From assembly GCF_001999325.1 (NCBI RefSeq), contig NZ_MVAR01000022.1:1-64000 (forward strand): a DNA stretch of 64,000 nt, read 5' to 3'. How positions within the stretch are numbered: position 1 is the stretch's first letter; each line of letters begins with the position of its first letter. The position numbers were made by a program, and so were the translations under genes. Origin of the DNA: Thioalkalivibrio versutus. GTDB taxonomy: Bacteria > Pseudomonadota > Gammaproteobacteria > Ectothiorhodospirales > Ectothiorhodospiraceae. The notes beneath the pieces were generated by a model. The model was not told where the DNA came from. It did no database searches and saw nothing but the letters and a program-made list of their open reading frames with translations. Below, in pieces: positions 8,903 to 19,100 of the stretch.

Positions 8903-9655
8903 ATGCTGAGCGCCATGACTACCGGGGATCGCAAACGCCGCGAGCGCGAGACGCGCGAGGCGCTGTTCATCGAGCGGGCGCACGAGCGCATCCGCGAGGA
9001 GGGCCTGCTGGCCCTGCAGATGTCGAAGCTGGCGGCGGACTGCGAGTATGCGACCGGTACGCTGTACCAGCACTTCGAGTCGAAAGAGGATCTGCTGGCG
9101 GCGGTCGCGGCACGCACCACGCTGCAACGGGCGGCGCTTTTCCGGGCCATCCCCGAGCTCTCCCTGGGCACGCGCTCGCGCATGCTGGCGATCGTGCTGA
9201 CCGACATCGATTTTGCCGCGCAAAACCCCGACTACTATCGCCTGACCCAGTACCTGGTGACCGAGGTGGTCTGGGCGAATGTGTCGGCTCCGCGCCGCAT
9301 GGCATTGCTGGAGGCCGGGAAGCCGATCAGCGAGGCGGTGCATGCGGTGGTGGCCGAGGCGCGTGACCGCGGCGACCTGCCGCCGGCCCGCGAGATCTCC
9401 GAAGACGAGATGGGGCTGGGCCCCTGGGCGCTGAACGTGGGGATGCAGAGCCTTGCCAATGCGCAGGGGTTGCTGGATGCCTACGACATCCATCGGCCCT
9501 ATGACCACCTCATCCGGCATTTCCATGCCCTGATGACCGGCTGGCGCTGGGAGCCGCGGCTGGATCCGGACGAGCCCACGGTGGTTCGGGCGGAGACGGC
9601 GCGCGTGCGTGCCGCCCTGCGCGATGCAGGTCTCTGCGACCCGGGCGCTGTTTAG
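8903..9655 (+). CDS. TetR/AcrR family transcriptional regulator
   Basis: This 250-residue protein has an N-terminal TetR helix-turn-helix (about residues 15-70). It is recognisable by LALQMSKLAADCEYATGTLYQHFESKEDLL, quoted here only as landmarks at residues 35-64. The C-terminal ligand-binding half is divergent. A second in-frame ATG at 8918 could also be the start. It lies 81 bases upstream of an RND adaptor/pump pair in the same direction, the usual layout for a local efflux repressor. The inducer is unknown. The repeated ACTCGAATCGGG and GGGTTC motifs just upstream are candidate operator sequences. Confidence 0.88.
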   Translation: MLSAMTTGDRKRRERETREALFIERAHERIREEGLLALQMSKLAADCEYATGTLYQHFESKEDLLAAVAARTTLQRAALFRAIPELSLGTRSRMLAIVLTDIDFAAQNPDYYRLTQYLVTEVVWANVSAPRRMALLEAGKPISEAVHAVVAEARDRGDLPPAREISEDEMGLGPWALNVGMQSLANAQGLLDAYDIHRPYDHLIRHFHALMTGWRWEPRLDPDEPTVVRAETARVRAALRDAGLCDPGAV

Positions 9656-9736
9656 AGTCCGGCGACGGGCGAGTCTGTTGAACTCATTTCATGATGCCGG
9701 TGGGAATGCCCCCGCCGGTGTCTCCAGGAGACCCTG

Positions 9737-10846
9737 ATGAAGCGTTTTATCCTCATGCTGGTGGCGGTGGCCATCGTGCTCGGCGGTATTTTCGGCTTCA
9801 AGGCCTTTGTCGATCAGCAGATCGCAGAGTACTTCGAAGATATGCCGGAGCCCGTGGTGACCATCAACGCCGCAGAGGTGTCGACGGACTCCTGGACTCC
9901 GCAGGTGCGTGCGATCGGTAGCCTGGAGGCCGTGCAGGGCGCGACCCTGAGCTTCGAGGCGCAGGGCATTGTCCAGGCGATCCACTTCGAGAACGGGGCG
10001 CGGGTCGAGGCCGGCGATCCGCTGGTGGACCTGGATACCACCCTGGACGAGGCCGAGCTCGACAACCTGCGGGCCGGCGAGCGCCTGGCGCGCCGCGAGC
10101 TGGAGCGCGCCAGGGGCCTGATCGAGCGCAACGACATCTCGGATTCGGAATTTCAGCGCCGGGTCGCCGAGGCCGAGCAGGCCCAGGCCTCGGTGAAGGC
10201 GCAGGAGGCGCGCATCCGGCAGAAGAGCCTGCGCGCGCCGTTCGCGGGCGAGCTGGGTATCCGCGAGGTGAGCGTCGGGCAGTTCGTCGGGCCCGGGGAT
10301 CCGATCGTGGTGCTGGAGGCGTTGCAGCCGCTGTATGTGAATTTCACCCTGCCGGAGCGCCGCCTGGGCGAGATCGCCCTGGGTCAGGACGTCCGTGTGG
10401 AGGTGGATGCCTTTGGCGAAGAGTTCACCGGCGAGGTCACGGCCATCGAGCCGCGGGTCCGCGCGGCCTCGCGCATGTTCCGCGTGCAGGCCCTGCTGGA
10501 AAACGAACAGGGTCGCCTGCGTGCGGGGCAGTTCGCCCGGGTGACGCTGGATCGCGGGGAGTCCGAGGAGGCGGTGGTCGCGCCGCAGACCGCGATCCGC
10601 TTTGCGCCCTGGGGGCAATCGGTATTCGTGATCGCGGAGGACGACGAAGGCCAGCTGCGGGTGGAACAACGCCTGATCGAGACCGGCGCGCGCCGCGGTG
10701 ATCTGGTGCAGGTCCTTGACGGGCTGGAGCCGGGTGAGCGTATCGCGGCCAGTGGCCTGCTCAAGCTGCAAAACGACTCCCCGGTCGAGATCACCGAGGA
10801 TGCCCAGCCCGATGCCGAGCGCGACCCGCGCCCGGCGAACCGCTAG
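9737..10846 (+). CDS. RND efflux system periplasmic adaptor (membrane fusion protein)
   Basis: This 369-residue protein has an N-terminal membrane anchor (about residues 5-25). It has a split biotinyl-lipoyl domain (ATLSFEAQGIVQAIHFENG and LRAPFAGELGIREVSVGQ), an alpha-hairpin rich in Glu/Arg (about 110-160) and beta-barrel/membrane-proximal domains. It links an RND pump to an outer-membrane channel. No tolC-type gene is adjacent, so a channel encoded elsewhere is presumed. The ribosome-binding site CCAGGAG precedes ATG. It sits 15 bases ahead of the pump gene. Confidence 0.93.
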   Translation: MKRFILMLVAVAIVLGGIFGFKAFVDQQIAEYFEDMPEPVVTINAAEVSTDSWTPQVRAIGSLEAVQGATLSFEAQGIVQAIHFENGARVEAGDPLVDLDTTLDEAELDNLRAGERLARRELERARGLIERNDISDSEFQRRVAEAEQAQASVKAQEARIRQKSLRAPFAGELGIREVSVGQFVGPGDPIVVLEALQPLYVNFTLPERRLGEIALGQDVRVEVDAFGEEFTGEVTAIEPRVRAASRMFRVQALLENEQGRLRAGQFARVTLDRGESEEAVVAPQTAIRFAPWGQSVFVIAEDDEGQLRVEQRLIETGARRGDLVQVLDGLEPGERIAASGLLKLQNDSPVEITEDAQPDAERDPRPANR

Positions 10847-10861
10847 AGCGGGGTCGCTGGC

Positions 10862-13800
10862 ATGCGCTTTACCGATATCTTCATCCAGAAGCCGGTGCTC
10901 GCCACGGTGGTGAGTCTGTTCATCCTGTTGTTCGGGGTGCGCGCGGTATTTGACCTGAACGTGCGCCAGTTCCCCGAGGTGCAGAACGCGGTGGTGACCG
11001 TCAGCACCGCGTATATCGGCGCGGATGCCGATCTGGTGCAGGGCTTCATCACCACGCCGATGGAGCGCGAGGTGGCCGAGGCCGAGGGGATCGATTACCT
11101 CGTCTCCACCAGCCGCGCGGGGATCAGCATCGTCGAGGCCCATCTGGAGCTGGACTACGATCCCAACGTGGCCCTGACGCAGATCGCGGCCCAGGTGGAC
11201 AAGATTCGCAGCGACCTGCCGGCGGAGGCCGAGGACTCGGTGGTGGATCTGTCCGTGGGGCAGGACGTGGCCGCAATGTACATGTCGTTCTACTCCGAAC
11301 GGCTGTCCAACAACCAGACCACCGATTACCTGATCCGCGAGGTGCAGCCGGAACTGGCGACCATCAACGGCGTGCAGCGAGCCGAGATCCTGGGTGCCCA
11401 GAGCTTTGCGATGCGCGCCTGGCTGGATGCCGATCGCATGGCCGCCTTCGGTGTGACCGGGCGCGACGTGCGCGAGGCCCTGGAGCGCAACAATGTGCTG
11501 TCCGCCGTGGGCCAGACGCGGGGTTCCATGGTTGGGCTGGACCTGACGGCGGATACCGATCTGAGTCGTCCGGAGGAGTTCGAGCAGTTGATCCTGTTCG
11601 AGACCGACGGCGACCTGGTGCGCCTGGGCGACGTGGCCGAGGTGGAGCTGGGCTCGGAGAATTACGACACCTCGGTGCGCTTCAATGGCGAGGCGGCCAC
11701 CTTCGTCGGTATCGAGATGGCGCCGGATGCCAACGCCCTGGACGTGATTGCCGAGGTCCGCGACGTATTCGACGAGCGCATCCTGCCGCGCCTGCCCTCG
11801 GGGCTGGAAGGGGAGATCGTCTACGACTCCACGGACTACATCCAGAGTGCGATCGACGAGGTGCTGGTGACCATCGGCCTGGCGCTGGGGATCGTGCTGG
11901 TGGTGATCTACCTGTTCCTCGGCTCGTTGCGCAGCGTGATTATCCCGGCCGTAGCGGTGCCGCTGTCGCTGGTGGGCACCTTCATGCTGATGCTGCTGAT
12001 GGGGTTCTCGCTGAACCTGTTGACCCTGCTGGCGATGGTGCTGGCCATCGGCATCGTGGTGGATGACGCCATCATCATGCTGGAGAACATCTCCCGCCAT
12101 ATCGAGGAGGGGATGTCGCGCATGGACGCGGCGATCCAGGGGGCGCGCGAACTCGCCTGGCCGATCGTGGCGATGTCGACCACCCTGGTGGCGGTGTTCC
12201 TGCCGCTGGGCTTCATCGGCGGGCTGACCGGGACGCTCTTCATCGAGTTCGCGTTCACCCTGGCGGCGACTGTCGTGATCTCGGGCATTGTCGCGATCAC
12301 GTTGTCGCCGATGATGTGCTCGAAGATCCTGCGCGATGGCGCCACCGAGAAGCGCGGACGGATCGAAGGCTGGCTGGATGCACGCTTCGACTCCCTCCAG
12401 CAACGCTATCGTCGGCGCCTGCATGGGGCGCTGAATGACCGCTTCACCATCGCGGTGTTCGGTGCCATCGTGCTGGTGTCCTGCTACTTCCTGTTCGTCA
12501 CCTCGCAGAGCGAGCTGGAGCCGCCGGAGGACCAGGGCTTCGCGTTCTCCATCATGGAAGGCGACGCCTACATGGGCCTGGACTGGCTGGAACGCAACAC
12601 CGAGTTGACCGACCGCTTCTTCGACGAAATCCCGGAGCTCGATAACATCTTTATCGTGAACGGTTTTGGCGGAGGCCCGGGCATCGCCGGTGCCGGCAAC
12701 CAGGCCCTGGGCGGTTTCGTCCTCGCACCCTGGGATCAGCGTGATCGGGATACCGAGACCATCCTGCAGGAGGAGCTGCAGCCACGCCTGGACCGCATCC
12801 CGGCGCTGGAGGTGTTCGCGATCCAGCCGCCGCAGCTGCCCACTCCGGGCGACGGTGCACCGGTCAGTGTGGTCCTCGGCTCCACCGGTTCGTTCGAGGA
12901 GCTGGAGCAGTTCGCCAGCGAGATCATGCAGCGGGCGATGGCGACCGGGCGCTTTATCTTCATGGACTCCGATCTCGACTTCGATCAGCCGCAGGTGGAT
13001 CTCAAGATCGACCGCGAACGCGCCGCCCAGCTCGGGATCGACATGGCCACGCTCAATGCCGATCTGGCAACCATGCTGTCTGGCGGGTTTGCCGGGCGCT
13101 TCGCGATGGAGAACCGCAGCTATCGCGTGATCCCCCAGGTGCAGCGCAGCGAGCGCCTGAATCCGGAGCAGCTGGAAGAGTTGTTCACGCGTACCCGTGA
13201 CGGCGAGCCGATCCCGTTATCCAGCATCGTGACACTGGAAGAAACGGTGACCCCGCGCTCGCTCAAGCGCTTCCAGCAGCTCAATGCCGTGACCCTGTCG
13301 GGCGTGCCGCGGCCGGGGGTGACCCTGGGCGAGGCGCTGGACATCGTCGACGAGATTGCCGCCGACGTGCTCCCACCGGATGTCAGTGTCGACTATGCCG
13401 GACAGTCGCGTCAGCTGAAGGCCGAGGGCAGTGAGCTGGTGGTCACCTTCTTCTTTGCCCTGTTGGTGATCTTCCTGGTCCTGGCTGCTCAGTTCGAGTC
13501 ATTCCGCGACCCGTTGATCATTCTGACCACGGTGCCGATGTCGATCGCCGGGGCACTGATCTTCATCAGCCTTGGGGTGACTTCGCTGAATATCTATACC
13601 CAGGTGGGCCTGCTGACCCTGATCGGCCTGATTGCCAAGCACGGCATTCTGATCGTGGAGTTCGCCAACCAGCTGCAACGCCAGGGCCGGACGCTGCGCG
13701 AAGCCATCGAGGAGGCGTCGGCCCTGCGCCTGCGGCCGATCCTGATGACCACCACCGCGACCGTGGTGGCGATGGTGCCCTTGCTGATGGCCGCCGGGGC

Positions 13801-13960
13801 CGGTGCCGGCTCGCGTTTCGCGATGGGCCTGGTGATCGCGAGCGGCATGGCGATCGGGACACTGTTCACCCTGTTCGTGGTGCCCGCCATCTATCTCTAC
13901 CTGGCGCGGGATCACCATGCCGCCGGTGACGGAGAGCCCGCCACTGCCTCCACGTCCTGA
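10862..13960 (+). CDS. RND family efflux pump, inner-membrane permease
   Basis: This 1032-residue HAE1/AcrB-like permease has 12 predicted membrane helices and two large periplasmic loops. The proton-relay aspartates in TM4 are visible as D401-D402 (IGIVVDDAIIMLEN). The sequence begins FTDIFIQKPVLATVVSLFI, as in the MexK/MexW-like and VexF groups. It exports hydrophobic compounds by proton antiport together with the preceding adaptor. Substrates cannot be predicted. Length is typical. The upstream TetR gene is the probable local regulator. Confidence 0.95.
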   Translation: MRFTDIFIQKPVLATVVSLFILLFGVRAVFDLNVRQFPEVQNAVVTVSTAYIGADADLVQGFITTPMEREVAEAEGIDYLVSTSRAGISIVEAHLELDYDPNVALTQIAAQVDKIRSDLPAEAEDSVVDLSVGQDVAAMYMSFYSERLSNNQTTDYLIREVQPELATINGVQRAEILGAQSFAMRAWLDADRMAAFGVTGRDVREALERNNVLSAVGQTRGSMVGLDLTADTDLSRPEEFEQLILFETDGDLVRLGDVAEVELGSENYDTSVRFNGEAATFVGIEMAPDANALDVIAEVRDVFDERILPRLPSGLEGEIVYDSTDYIQSAIDEVLVTIGLALGIVLVVIYLFLGSLRSVIIPAVAVPLSLVGTFMLMLLMGFSLNLLTLLAMVLAIGIVVDDAIIMLENISRHIEEGMSRMDAAIQGARELAWPIVAMSTTLVAVFLPLGFIGGLTGTLFIEFAFTLAATVVISGIVAITLSPMMCSKILRDGATEKRGRIEGWLDARFDSLQQRYRRRLHGALNDRFTIAVFGAIVLVSCYFLFVTSQSELEPPEDQGFAFSIMEGDAYMGLDWLERNTELTDRFFDEIPELDNIFIVNGFGGGPGIAGAGNQALGGFVLAPWDQRDRDTETILQEELQPRLDRIPALEVFAIQPPQLPTPGDGAPVSVVLGSTGSFEELEQFASEIMQRAMATGRFIFMDSDLDFDQPQVDLKIDRERAAQLGIDMATLNADLATMLSGGFAGRFAMENRSYRVIPQVQRSERLNPEQLEELFTRTRDGEPIPLSSIVTLEETVTPRSLKRFQQLNAVTLSGVPRPGVTLGEALDIVDEIAADVLPPDVSVDYAGQSRQLKAEGSELVVTFFFALLVIFLVLAAQFESFRDPLIILTTVPMSIAGALIFISLGVTSLNIYTQVGLLTLIGLIAKHGILIVEFANQLQRQGRTLREAIEEASALRLRPILMTTTATVVAMVPLLMAAGAGAGSRFAMGLVIASGMAIGTLFTLFVVPAIYLYLARDHHAAGDGEPATASTS

Positions 13961-14277
13961 TACCCGGGGTCGTTGCTGCGTGACGGGGCGTTCCCGGCGG
14001 CCCGTCACAGGGCCTGTGCGGCGGGTCGCGCCGAAGGCATGCAACGGCTACGGTCTTCGACTACAATCGACGTCCGCAATGGGTCGCGGTCGGCGTTTCG
14101 GCGCCTGACTGCATCCTTGCGAACCCGAACCCCTGCCGGTCAGCGGCCCTCCCGCTGCCCGGCTTTTATATAAACGATTGTCTATCGGTCGCATCTAGAT
14201 TATTTATTTGTTATTAGTGATTGCCCTCCCTAATCTAGGCGACCATCACGATTAACCAACGCGTAGGAGAAGGCCAC
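13961..14277 (+). promoter_or_regulatory. Intergenic control region of the carboxysome operon
   Basis: These 317 bases hold no convincing gene. Near the pump gene, GTGACGGG (13980-13987) and CCCGTCAC (14001-14008) form an 8-bp hairpin. A TACAAT hexamer lies at 14062-14067. The last 110 bases become AT-rich. TTGTCT (14178-14183) is followed after 17 bases by TATTTA (14201-14206), a weak sigma70-like pair. TTA-N7-TTA at 14204-14216 fits the TNA-N7-TNA pattern of CbbR/LysR sites. An inverted repeat spans 14187-14244: GGTCGC(AT)CTAGATTA against TAATCTAGGCGACC. AGGAGA precedes the cbbL start at 14278. The exact promoter is not established. Confidence 0.55.
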
Positions 14278-15702
14278 ATGTCTGCCGCCAAGAAGTACTC
14301 CGCGGGCGTCAAGGATTACCGCGAAACATACTGGATGCCCGAATACACGCCGCTGGATACTGACCTGCTGGCGTGTTTCAAGATTACCCCGCAGCCCGGT
14401 ATCGACCGCGAAGAAGCTGCCGCCGCTGTGGCAGCCGAGTCCTCCACCGGTACCTGGACCACGGTGTGGACCGACCTCCTGACCGACATGGATTACTACA
14501 AGGGTCGGGCGTACATGATCGAGGACGTCCCGGGTGACGACGAGTCCTTCTACGCGTTCATCGCCTACCCGATCGACCTGTTCGAAGAAGGCTCCATGGT
14601 GAACGTGTTCACCTCCCTGGTCGGTAACGTGTTCGGCTTCAAGGCCGTGCGTATGCTGCGCCTGGAAGACGTGCGCTTCCCGATCGCCTACGTCAAGACC
14701 TGTGGCGGTCCGCCCATGGGTATCCAGGTCGAGCGTGATCGCCTGAACAAGTACGGCCGCCCGATGCTGGGTTGCACCATCAAGCCGAAGCTGGGTCTGT
14801 CCGCGAAGAACTACGGCCGTGCCGTCTACGAGTGCCTGCGTGGCGGTCTCGACTTCACCAAGGACGACGAAAACGTCAACTCCCAGCCGTTCATGCGCTG
14901 GCGTGACCGCTTCGATTTCGTCCAGGAAGCGACCGAAAAGGCCGAAGCCGAGACCGGCGAGCGCAAGGGTCACTACCTGAACGTCACCGCGCCGACCCCG
15001 GAAGAAATGTACAAGCGTGCCGAGTACGCCAAGGAAATTGGCGCACCGATCATCATGCACGACTACATCACCGGCGGTTTCTGTGCCAACACCGGCCTGG
15101 CCAACTGGTGCCGCGACAACGGCATGCTGCTGCACATCCACCGTGCCATGCACGCGGTTATCGACCGTCATCCGAAGCACGGTATCCACTTCCGTGTGCT
15201 CGCCAAGATCCTGCGTCTGTCCGGCGGCGACCACCTCCACACCGGCACCGTGGTCGGCAAGCTGGAAGGCGACCGCGCCGCGACGCTTGGCTGGATCGAT
15301 CTGCTGCGTGAATCCTTCATCCCGGAAGACCGCTCGCGCGGCATCTTCTTCGATCAGGACTGGGGTTCCATGCCGGGCGTGTTCGCCGTGGCCTCCGGTG
15401 GTATCCACGTCTGGCACATGCCGGCCCTGGTCTCCATCTTCGGCGACGACTCCGTGCTGCAGTTCGGTGGCGGCACCCTGGGCCACCCGTGGGGCAATGC
15501 TCCGGGCGCGACCGCCAACCGCGTGGCCGTCGAGGCCTGCGTCCAGGCGCGCAACGAGGGTCGCGAGATCGAGAAGGAAGGCAAGGAGATCCTGACCCAG
15601 GCCGCCCAGCACAGTCCCGAACTGAAGATCGCCATGGAAACGTGGAAGGAAATCAAGTTCGAGTTCGACACCACCGACAAGCTGGACGTCCAACACAAGT
15701 GA
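14278..15702 (+). CDS. cbbL: RubisCO large subunit, form IA (carboxysomal)
   Basis: This 474-residue protein carboxylates ribulose-1,5-bisphosphate in the Calvin cycle. Catalytic residues are in place relative to the spinach enzyme: K169 in TIKPKLG, the carbamylated lysine K195 in [14 protein letters not shown] with D197/E198, H288 in LLHIHRAMH, and loop-6 K328 in [10 protein letters not shown]. Its position as first gene of an alpha-carboxysome operon and its sequence style (N-terminal [15 protein letters not shown]) indicate form IAc, which is packaged through CsoS2. Expression is probably controlled by the LysR regulator encoded at the operon's end. A perfect 12-bp hairpin separates it from cbbS. 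Confidence 0.99.
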   Translation: MSAAKKYSAGVKDYRETYWMPEYTPLDTDLLACFKITPQPGIDREEAAAAVAAESSTGTWTTVWTDLLTDMDYYKGRAYMIEDVPGDDESFYAFIAYPIDLFEEGSMVNVFTSLVGNVFGFKAVRMLRLEDVRFPIAYVKTCGGPPMGIQVERDRLNKYGRPMLGCTIKPKLGLSAKNYGRAVYECLRGGLDFTKDDENVNSQPFMRWRDRFDFVQEATEKAEAETGERKGHYLNVTAPTPEEMYKRAEYAKEIGAPIIMHDYITGGFCANTGLANWCRDNGMLLHIHRAMHAVIDRHPKHGIHFRVLAKILRLSGGDHLHTGTVVGKLEGDRAATLGWIDLLRESFIPEDRSRGIFFDQDWGSMPGVFAVASGGIHVWHMPALVSIFGDDSVLQFGGGTLGHPWGNAPGATANRVAVEACVQARNEGREIEKEGKEILTQAAQHSPELKIAMETWKEIKFEFDTTDKLDVQHK

Positions 15703-15710
15703 TCGTCCGT

Positions 15711-15739
15711 GTGCGGGCGGCCTGAATGGCCGCCCGCAC
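15711..15739 (+). other. Perfect 12-bp intercistronic hairpin between cbbL and cbbS
   Basis: GTGCGGGCGGCC (15711-15722) and GGCCGCCCGCAC (15728-15739) pair perfectly around the 5-base loop TGAAT, beginning 9 bases after the cbbL stop. No T-run follows, so it is probably a 3'-end stabiliser or processing barrier for the cbbL message rather than a terminator. Confidence 0.7.
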
Positions 15740-15770
15740 CTTCAGAGAACAAGCGCATAGGATTAACGAC

Positions 15771-16103
15771 ATGTCCGATATTCAGAACTTCAAGCCGGTG
15801 CAGAAGTACGAGACCTTCTCCTACCTGCCCGAGATGAACGCCGATCAGGTTCGCCGTCAGATCGAATACGCCATTGCCCAGGGCTGGAATCCGGCGGTCG
15901 AGTACAGCGAAAAAGAACACGCCATGTCCAACTACTGGTACATGTGGAAGCTCCCGATGTTCGGCGAGCAGTCCGTCGAGACCGTGCTGAGCGAGATCGA
16001 GCAGTGCCGCCGTGCCAACCCCGGCATGATGGTTCGCTTCCTCGCCTACGATAACTACGCCCAGAGTCAGGGCACGGCCTTCGTGGTCGATCGCGGTCGC
16101 TAA
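15771..16103 (+). CDS. cbbS: RubisCO small subunit, form IA
   Basis: This 110-residue small subunit begins at ATG 15771 ([22 protein letters not shown]). The longer in-frame start upstream falls inside the intercistronic hairpin and is rejected. Conserved landmarks are [19 protein letters not shown] and the C-terminal [12 protein letters not shown]. Eight copies cap the L8 core to form L8S8 holoenzyme. Its surface, together with CbbL, is the docking site for CsoS2 N-terminal repeats. The immediate downstream region has another strong hairpin before csoS2. Confidence 0.99.
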   Translation: MSDIQNFKPVQKYETFSYLPEMNADQVRRQIEYAIAQGWNPAVEYSEKEHAMSNYWYMWKLPMFGEQSVETVLSEIEQCRRANPGMMVRFLAYDNYAQSQGTAFVVDRGR

Positions 16104-16117
16104 TTAGGGCCCGGTAC

Positions 16118-16145
16118 CTGCCGGGTCCGCCTTCGGGCCCGGCAG
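16118..16145 (+). other. Hairpin between cbbS and csoS2
   Basis: CTGCCGGGTCCG (16118-16129) and CGGGCCCGGCAG (16134-16145) form a 12-bp stem with one G-T wobble and a CCTT loop, 14 bases after the cbbS stop. It is followed by TTCAGTAAAG, not a T-run. It probably protects the abundant cbbLS transcript from 3' decay and lowers read-through into csoS2 (inference). Confidence 0.6.
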
Positions 16146-16195
16146 TTCAGTAAAGCGTTATTTACCGTTGCTGCCGCCAACTGTAAGGAAGTGCC

Positions 16196-19100
16196 ATGAG
16201 TAATCCGACATCTGCGTCTGAAGGTCTCTCGGGGCGTGAACGTGCCCTGGAACGGCGCAAAGCCATGTCTCGCAATGGCAAGGCTGCCGTGAAGTCGACC
16301 GACCAAACCAAAGGGAGCAGCCGCTCCGCTGGGGCTGCGCGAGATGCGCGCCAGGCGAAGGCGGACCCTGCCCCGGCACCCCAGGCGCGGGAGCCGGAGA
16401 TGCACTCCAGTGAATCCTCGTCGCAGGTCTCCGTCGAGACTCGCGACACCACCCCCGAGCGCCGCCCGGAACCGGGCGCGCACACGGGTATCTCGAATGG
16501 CCGCCAGGCCGCCCTTGAGCGCCGCCAGAAGATGGCGCGCCAGGGCAAGAAGGCTGTGGGCCGAACCAACACGCGTGCGCAGGCCGCGGGTGGCATGGCC
16601 CCCGCCGGCGCCGAACGTTCGCGCCAGCTGGAAGCGCTGGCCCAGTCGCAGAACGTCGAGGTCGATTGCTCGAACATGAGCGGTCGCGAGATCTGCCGCC
16701 TGCGGCGTCAGGCGCTTTCCACGGAAGGCAAGAAGGCCGTTGCGCCGGAACCGCGCCGTGGGGATCGCATCAAGGGATCGGAACCGGTGGCTGCCGCGAC
16801 CCAGGAATCCAAGAAGGATTGCGGCTGCGGCTGCAAGGGCGAGAAGGCCGAGCGCGATGCGTCGGTAAACAGCGCCCCGAGCCGCGACGCCGCGGTGGTC
16901 GAAAGCGGCTTGGACCAGCTGTGCCACAAGGTCGAGTCCGGGGGCGAAGCCGCCGGTCCGCATCCGATGATCTCGGAGGTTCGCGCGATCTGTATGGCGC
17001 GCCGGGATGCCATGGCGCAGAGCGGCAAGAAGGCCCAGCGTCGGCGTTTTAACGGCGGTCAGGCCCGCGGCACCATGCCGCAGGAAGGCGCCTGGAAGGC
17101 CGCCAAGCGCCAAGGGATGTCCGCCCGCGAAGTCGCTCGGCAGCGCCGTGAAGAACTGTGCAAGCTGGGCCGTGGCTCCTCCGAGCCGGGGCGTCCCTGT
17201 GGCCGGCCACGCCCCGTCGAGGGCGATGTGCCGCCGAAGGTTGAAGAGGGCACCACGCTCGCCGGCAGCCACGTCAGTGGCACGCAAGTCGAGCGGAGCT
17301 CCGGCGTTACCGGCACCGAGGCGGGCAGCTGCTCGTCGGTCACCGGGACCGAATACCTTGGGGTGGAACATTACGAGCGTTACTGTGGCGTGTCCCCCGC
17401 AGGTAATCCGCCTAAGGTGGGCGCTTCGCACACGGCGCACGGCCAGTCCGTCAGTGGCACCGAAGTAGGGCGGTCGAACCGTGTGACCGGCGACGAGCGT
17501 GGGTCCTGCGAGACGATCACCGGCACCGAATATCTCAGTACCGAACAATACGAAGGCTTCTGCGGCACGCGTCCGCAGGCCGGGCCGGCCCGAACCAGCG
17601 TGATGGTCACCCGTCAAGGGGAAGGCGTATCGGGCACCTCGGTCGGGCGTAGCCCGAGCGTTACCGGCGACGAAGCCGGCTCTTGCCGCGATGTGACCGG
17701 TACTGAGTACCTGAACACCGCGGCCAGCGAGGTTCCCTGTAACACGGGAAAGTCGAACGGGGCGCCGGCGAAGGTTGGCGTAATGCATACGCTTCGCGGT
17801 CGTGAGCTGACCGGTTCCGAAGTCGGGCGCTCCGTGAACGTAACCGGCAACGAATATGGCAGCTGCAAACCGGTGACCGGGACCGAGTATCTGGGCACCG
17901 AGCAGTTCCAGGGCTTTTGCGGTACTCGCCCGGAGCCGGCCCCGGCCAAGGTCCAGGAGTCGCACACCATGGAAGACCAGAGCGTGACGGGTGTGGCCGT
18001 GGGGCGTAGCCGGCATGTAACCGGCGACGAGCGCGGCTCCTGTGCCTCGCTGACCGGTACGCCGTACTACAACAAGTCCGACTTTGGTGAACTGTGCGAG
18101 CGCCCGGACGCCGGGGGCGTCCCCAAGGTCGGTGTAATGCACACCCTGCGGGGTCGCGAGGTTTCCGGTACCCAGGTGGATCATTCGATCCACGTGACGG
18201 GTGACGAATATGGTGGTTGCAAGCCGATCACCGGCACGGAATATGCCGGCTCCGAGCACTATGACGCCTTTTGTGGCGGTCAGCGCCCGGAAGCCAGCCC
18301 GGAGAAAGTGACTGTGGGCCGTACCTGGAATCAGCAGATTGTGTCCGGCTCGGCGATCGGGCGTTCCTCGCGGGTCACCGGTGACGAATATGGCGCCTGC
18401 AAGCCGGTGAGCGGCACGGCCTATATCGGTCCGGATCAGTACGACCAGTTCTGCGATACGCAGGATTCGAAGGAGGCCGGGACCCGTGTGGCCGAGCGCC
18501 AGTCCACGCCGGGGCACTCGCTGTCCGGCAGCCAACCGGGCTACGACAAGCGCGTGACCGGTACCGAACGGGGCGCCTGTCAGGACGTGTCCGGTTCCCC
18601 GTATGTGGGCGGTAACGAATTTGCCAAGAGTTGCGCCAGTGCCGCGAGCAGTCTGCATCCGCGTCTGCGCCCGGAAGGGATGGGCATGCAGGCCGCGCCG
18701 GCGCAGCCAGTGGCGCAAGCCGCTTCTCGCCCGATGCCCAACGCCGGCTTCAGCGTGGACACCCCGGCGCGGGTCGCCGCAGAGCGTCGGGAGCGCGTGA
18801 CGGGGACGGCCTATGGCAGTAGCGGAAGCCTGACCGGTTCCATTAACAAGGCGATGGGTCTGGTCTCCGGCACCGAAGAGTTCCGTTATGGCGCCAGCAA
18901 GCAGTCCGTGGCCGCGGAGCCGGTGGAAGAAGCGGAGAAGGTCGGTGCCAACCGGGTGACGCTGAACGGCAGCAGCAATGGCGTCTCCATTACCGGCGAC
19001 GACTGGGGGCGCGGTGACCACGTGACCGGGACCGAGGGCTTCTCGACGCGCCGCAACCAGACGCAGAAGGGTAACCCGCGTGGTGAAGGCCGCAGCGCTT

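Noticed and set aside
17273-18637. Regularly spaced repeats suggestive of a CRISPR array
   Set aside because: The period is 177-180 bases, a multiple of three, and each unit encodes the CsoS2 SGT/VTGxExGxC motif. It is a protein repeat array.
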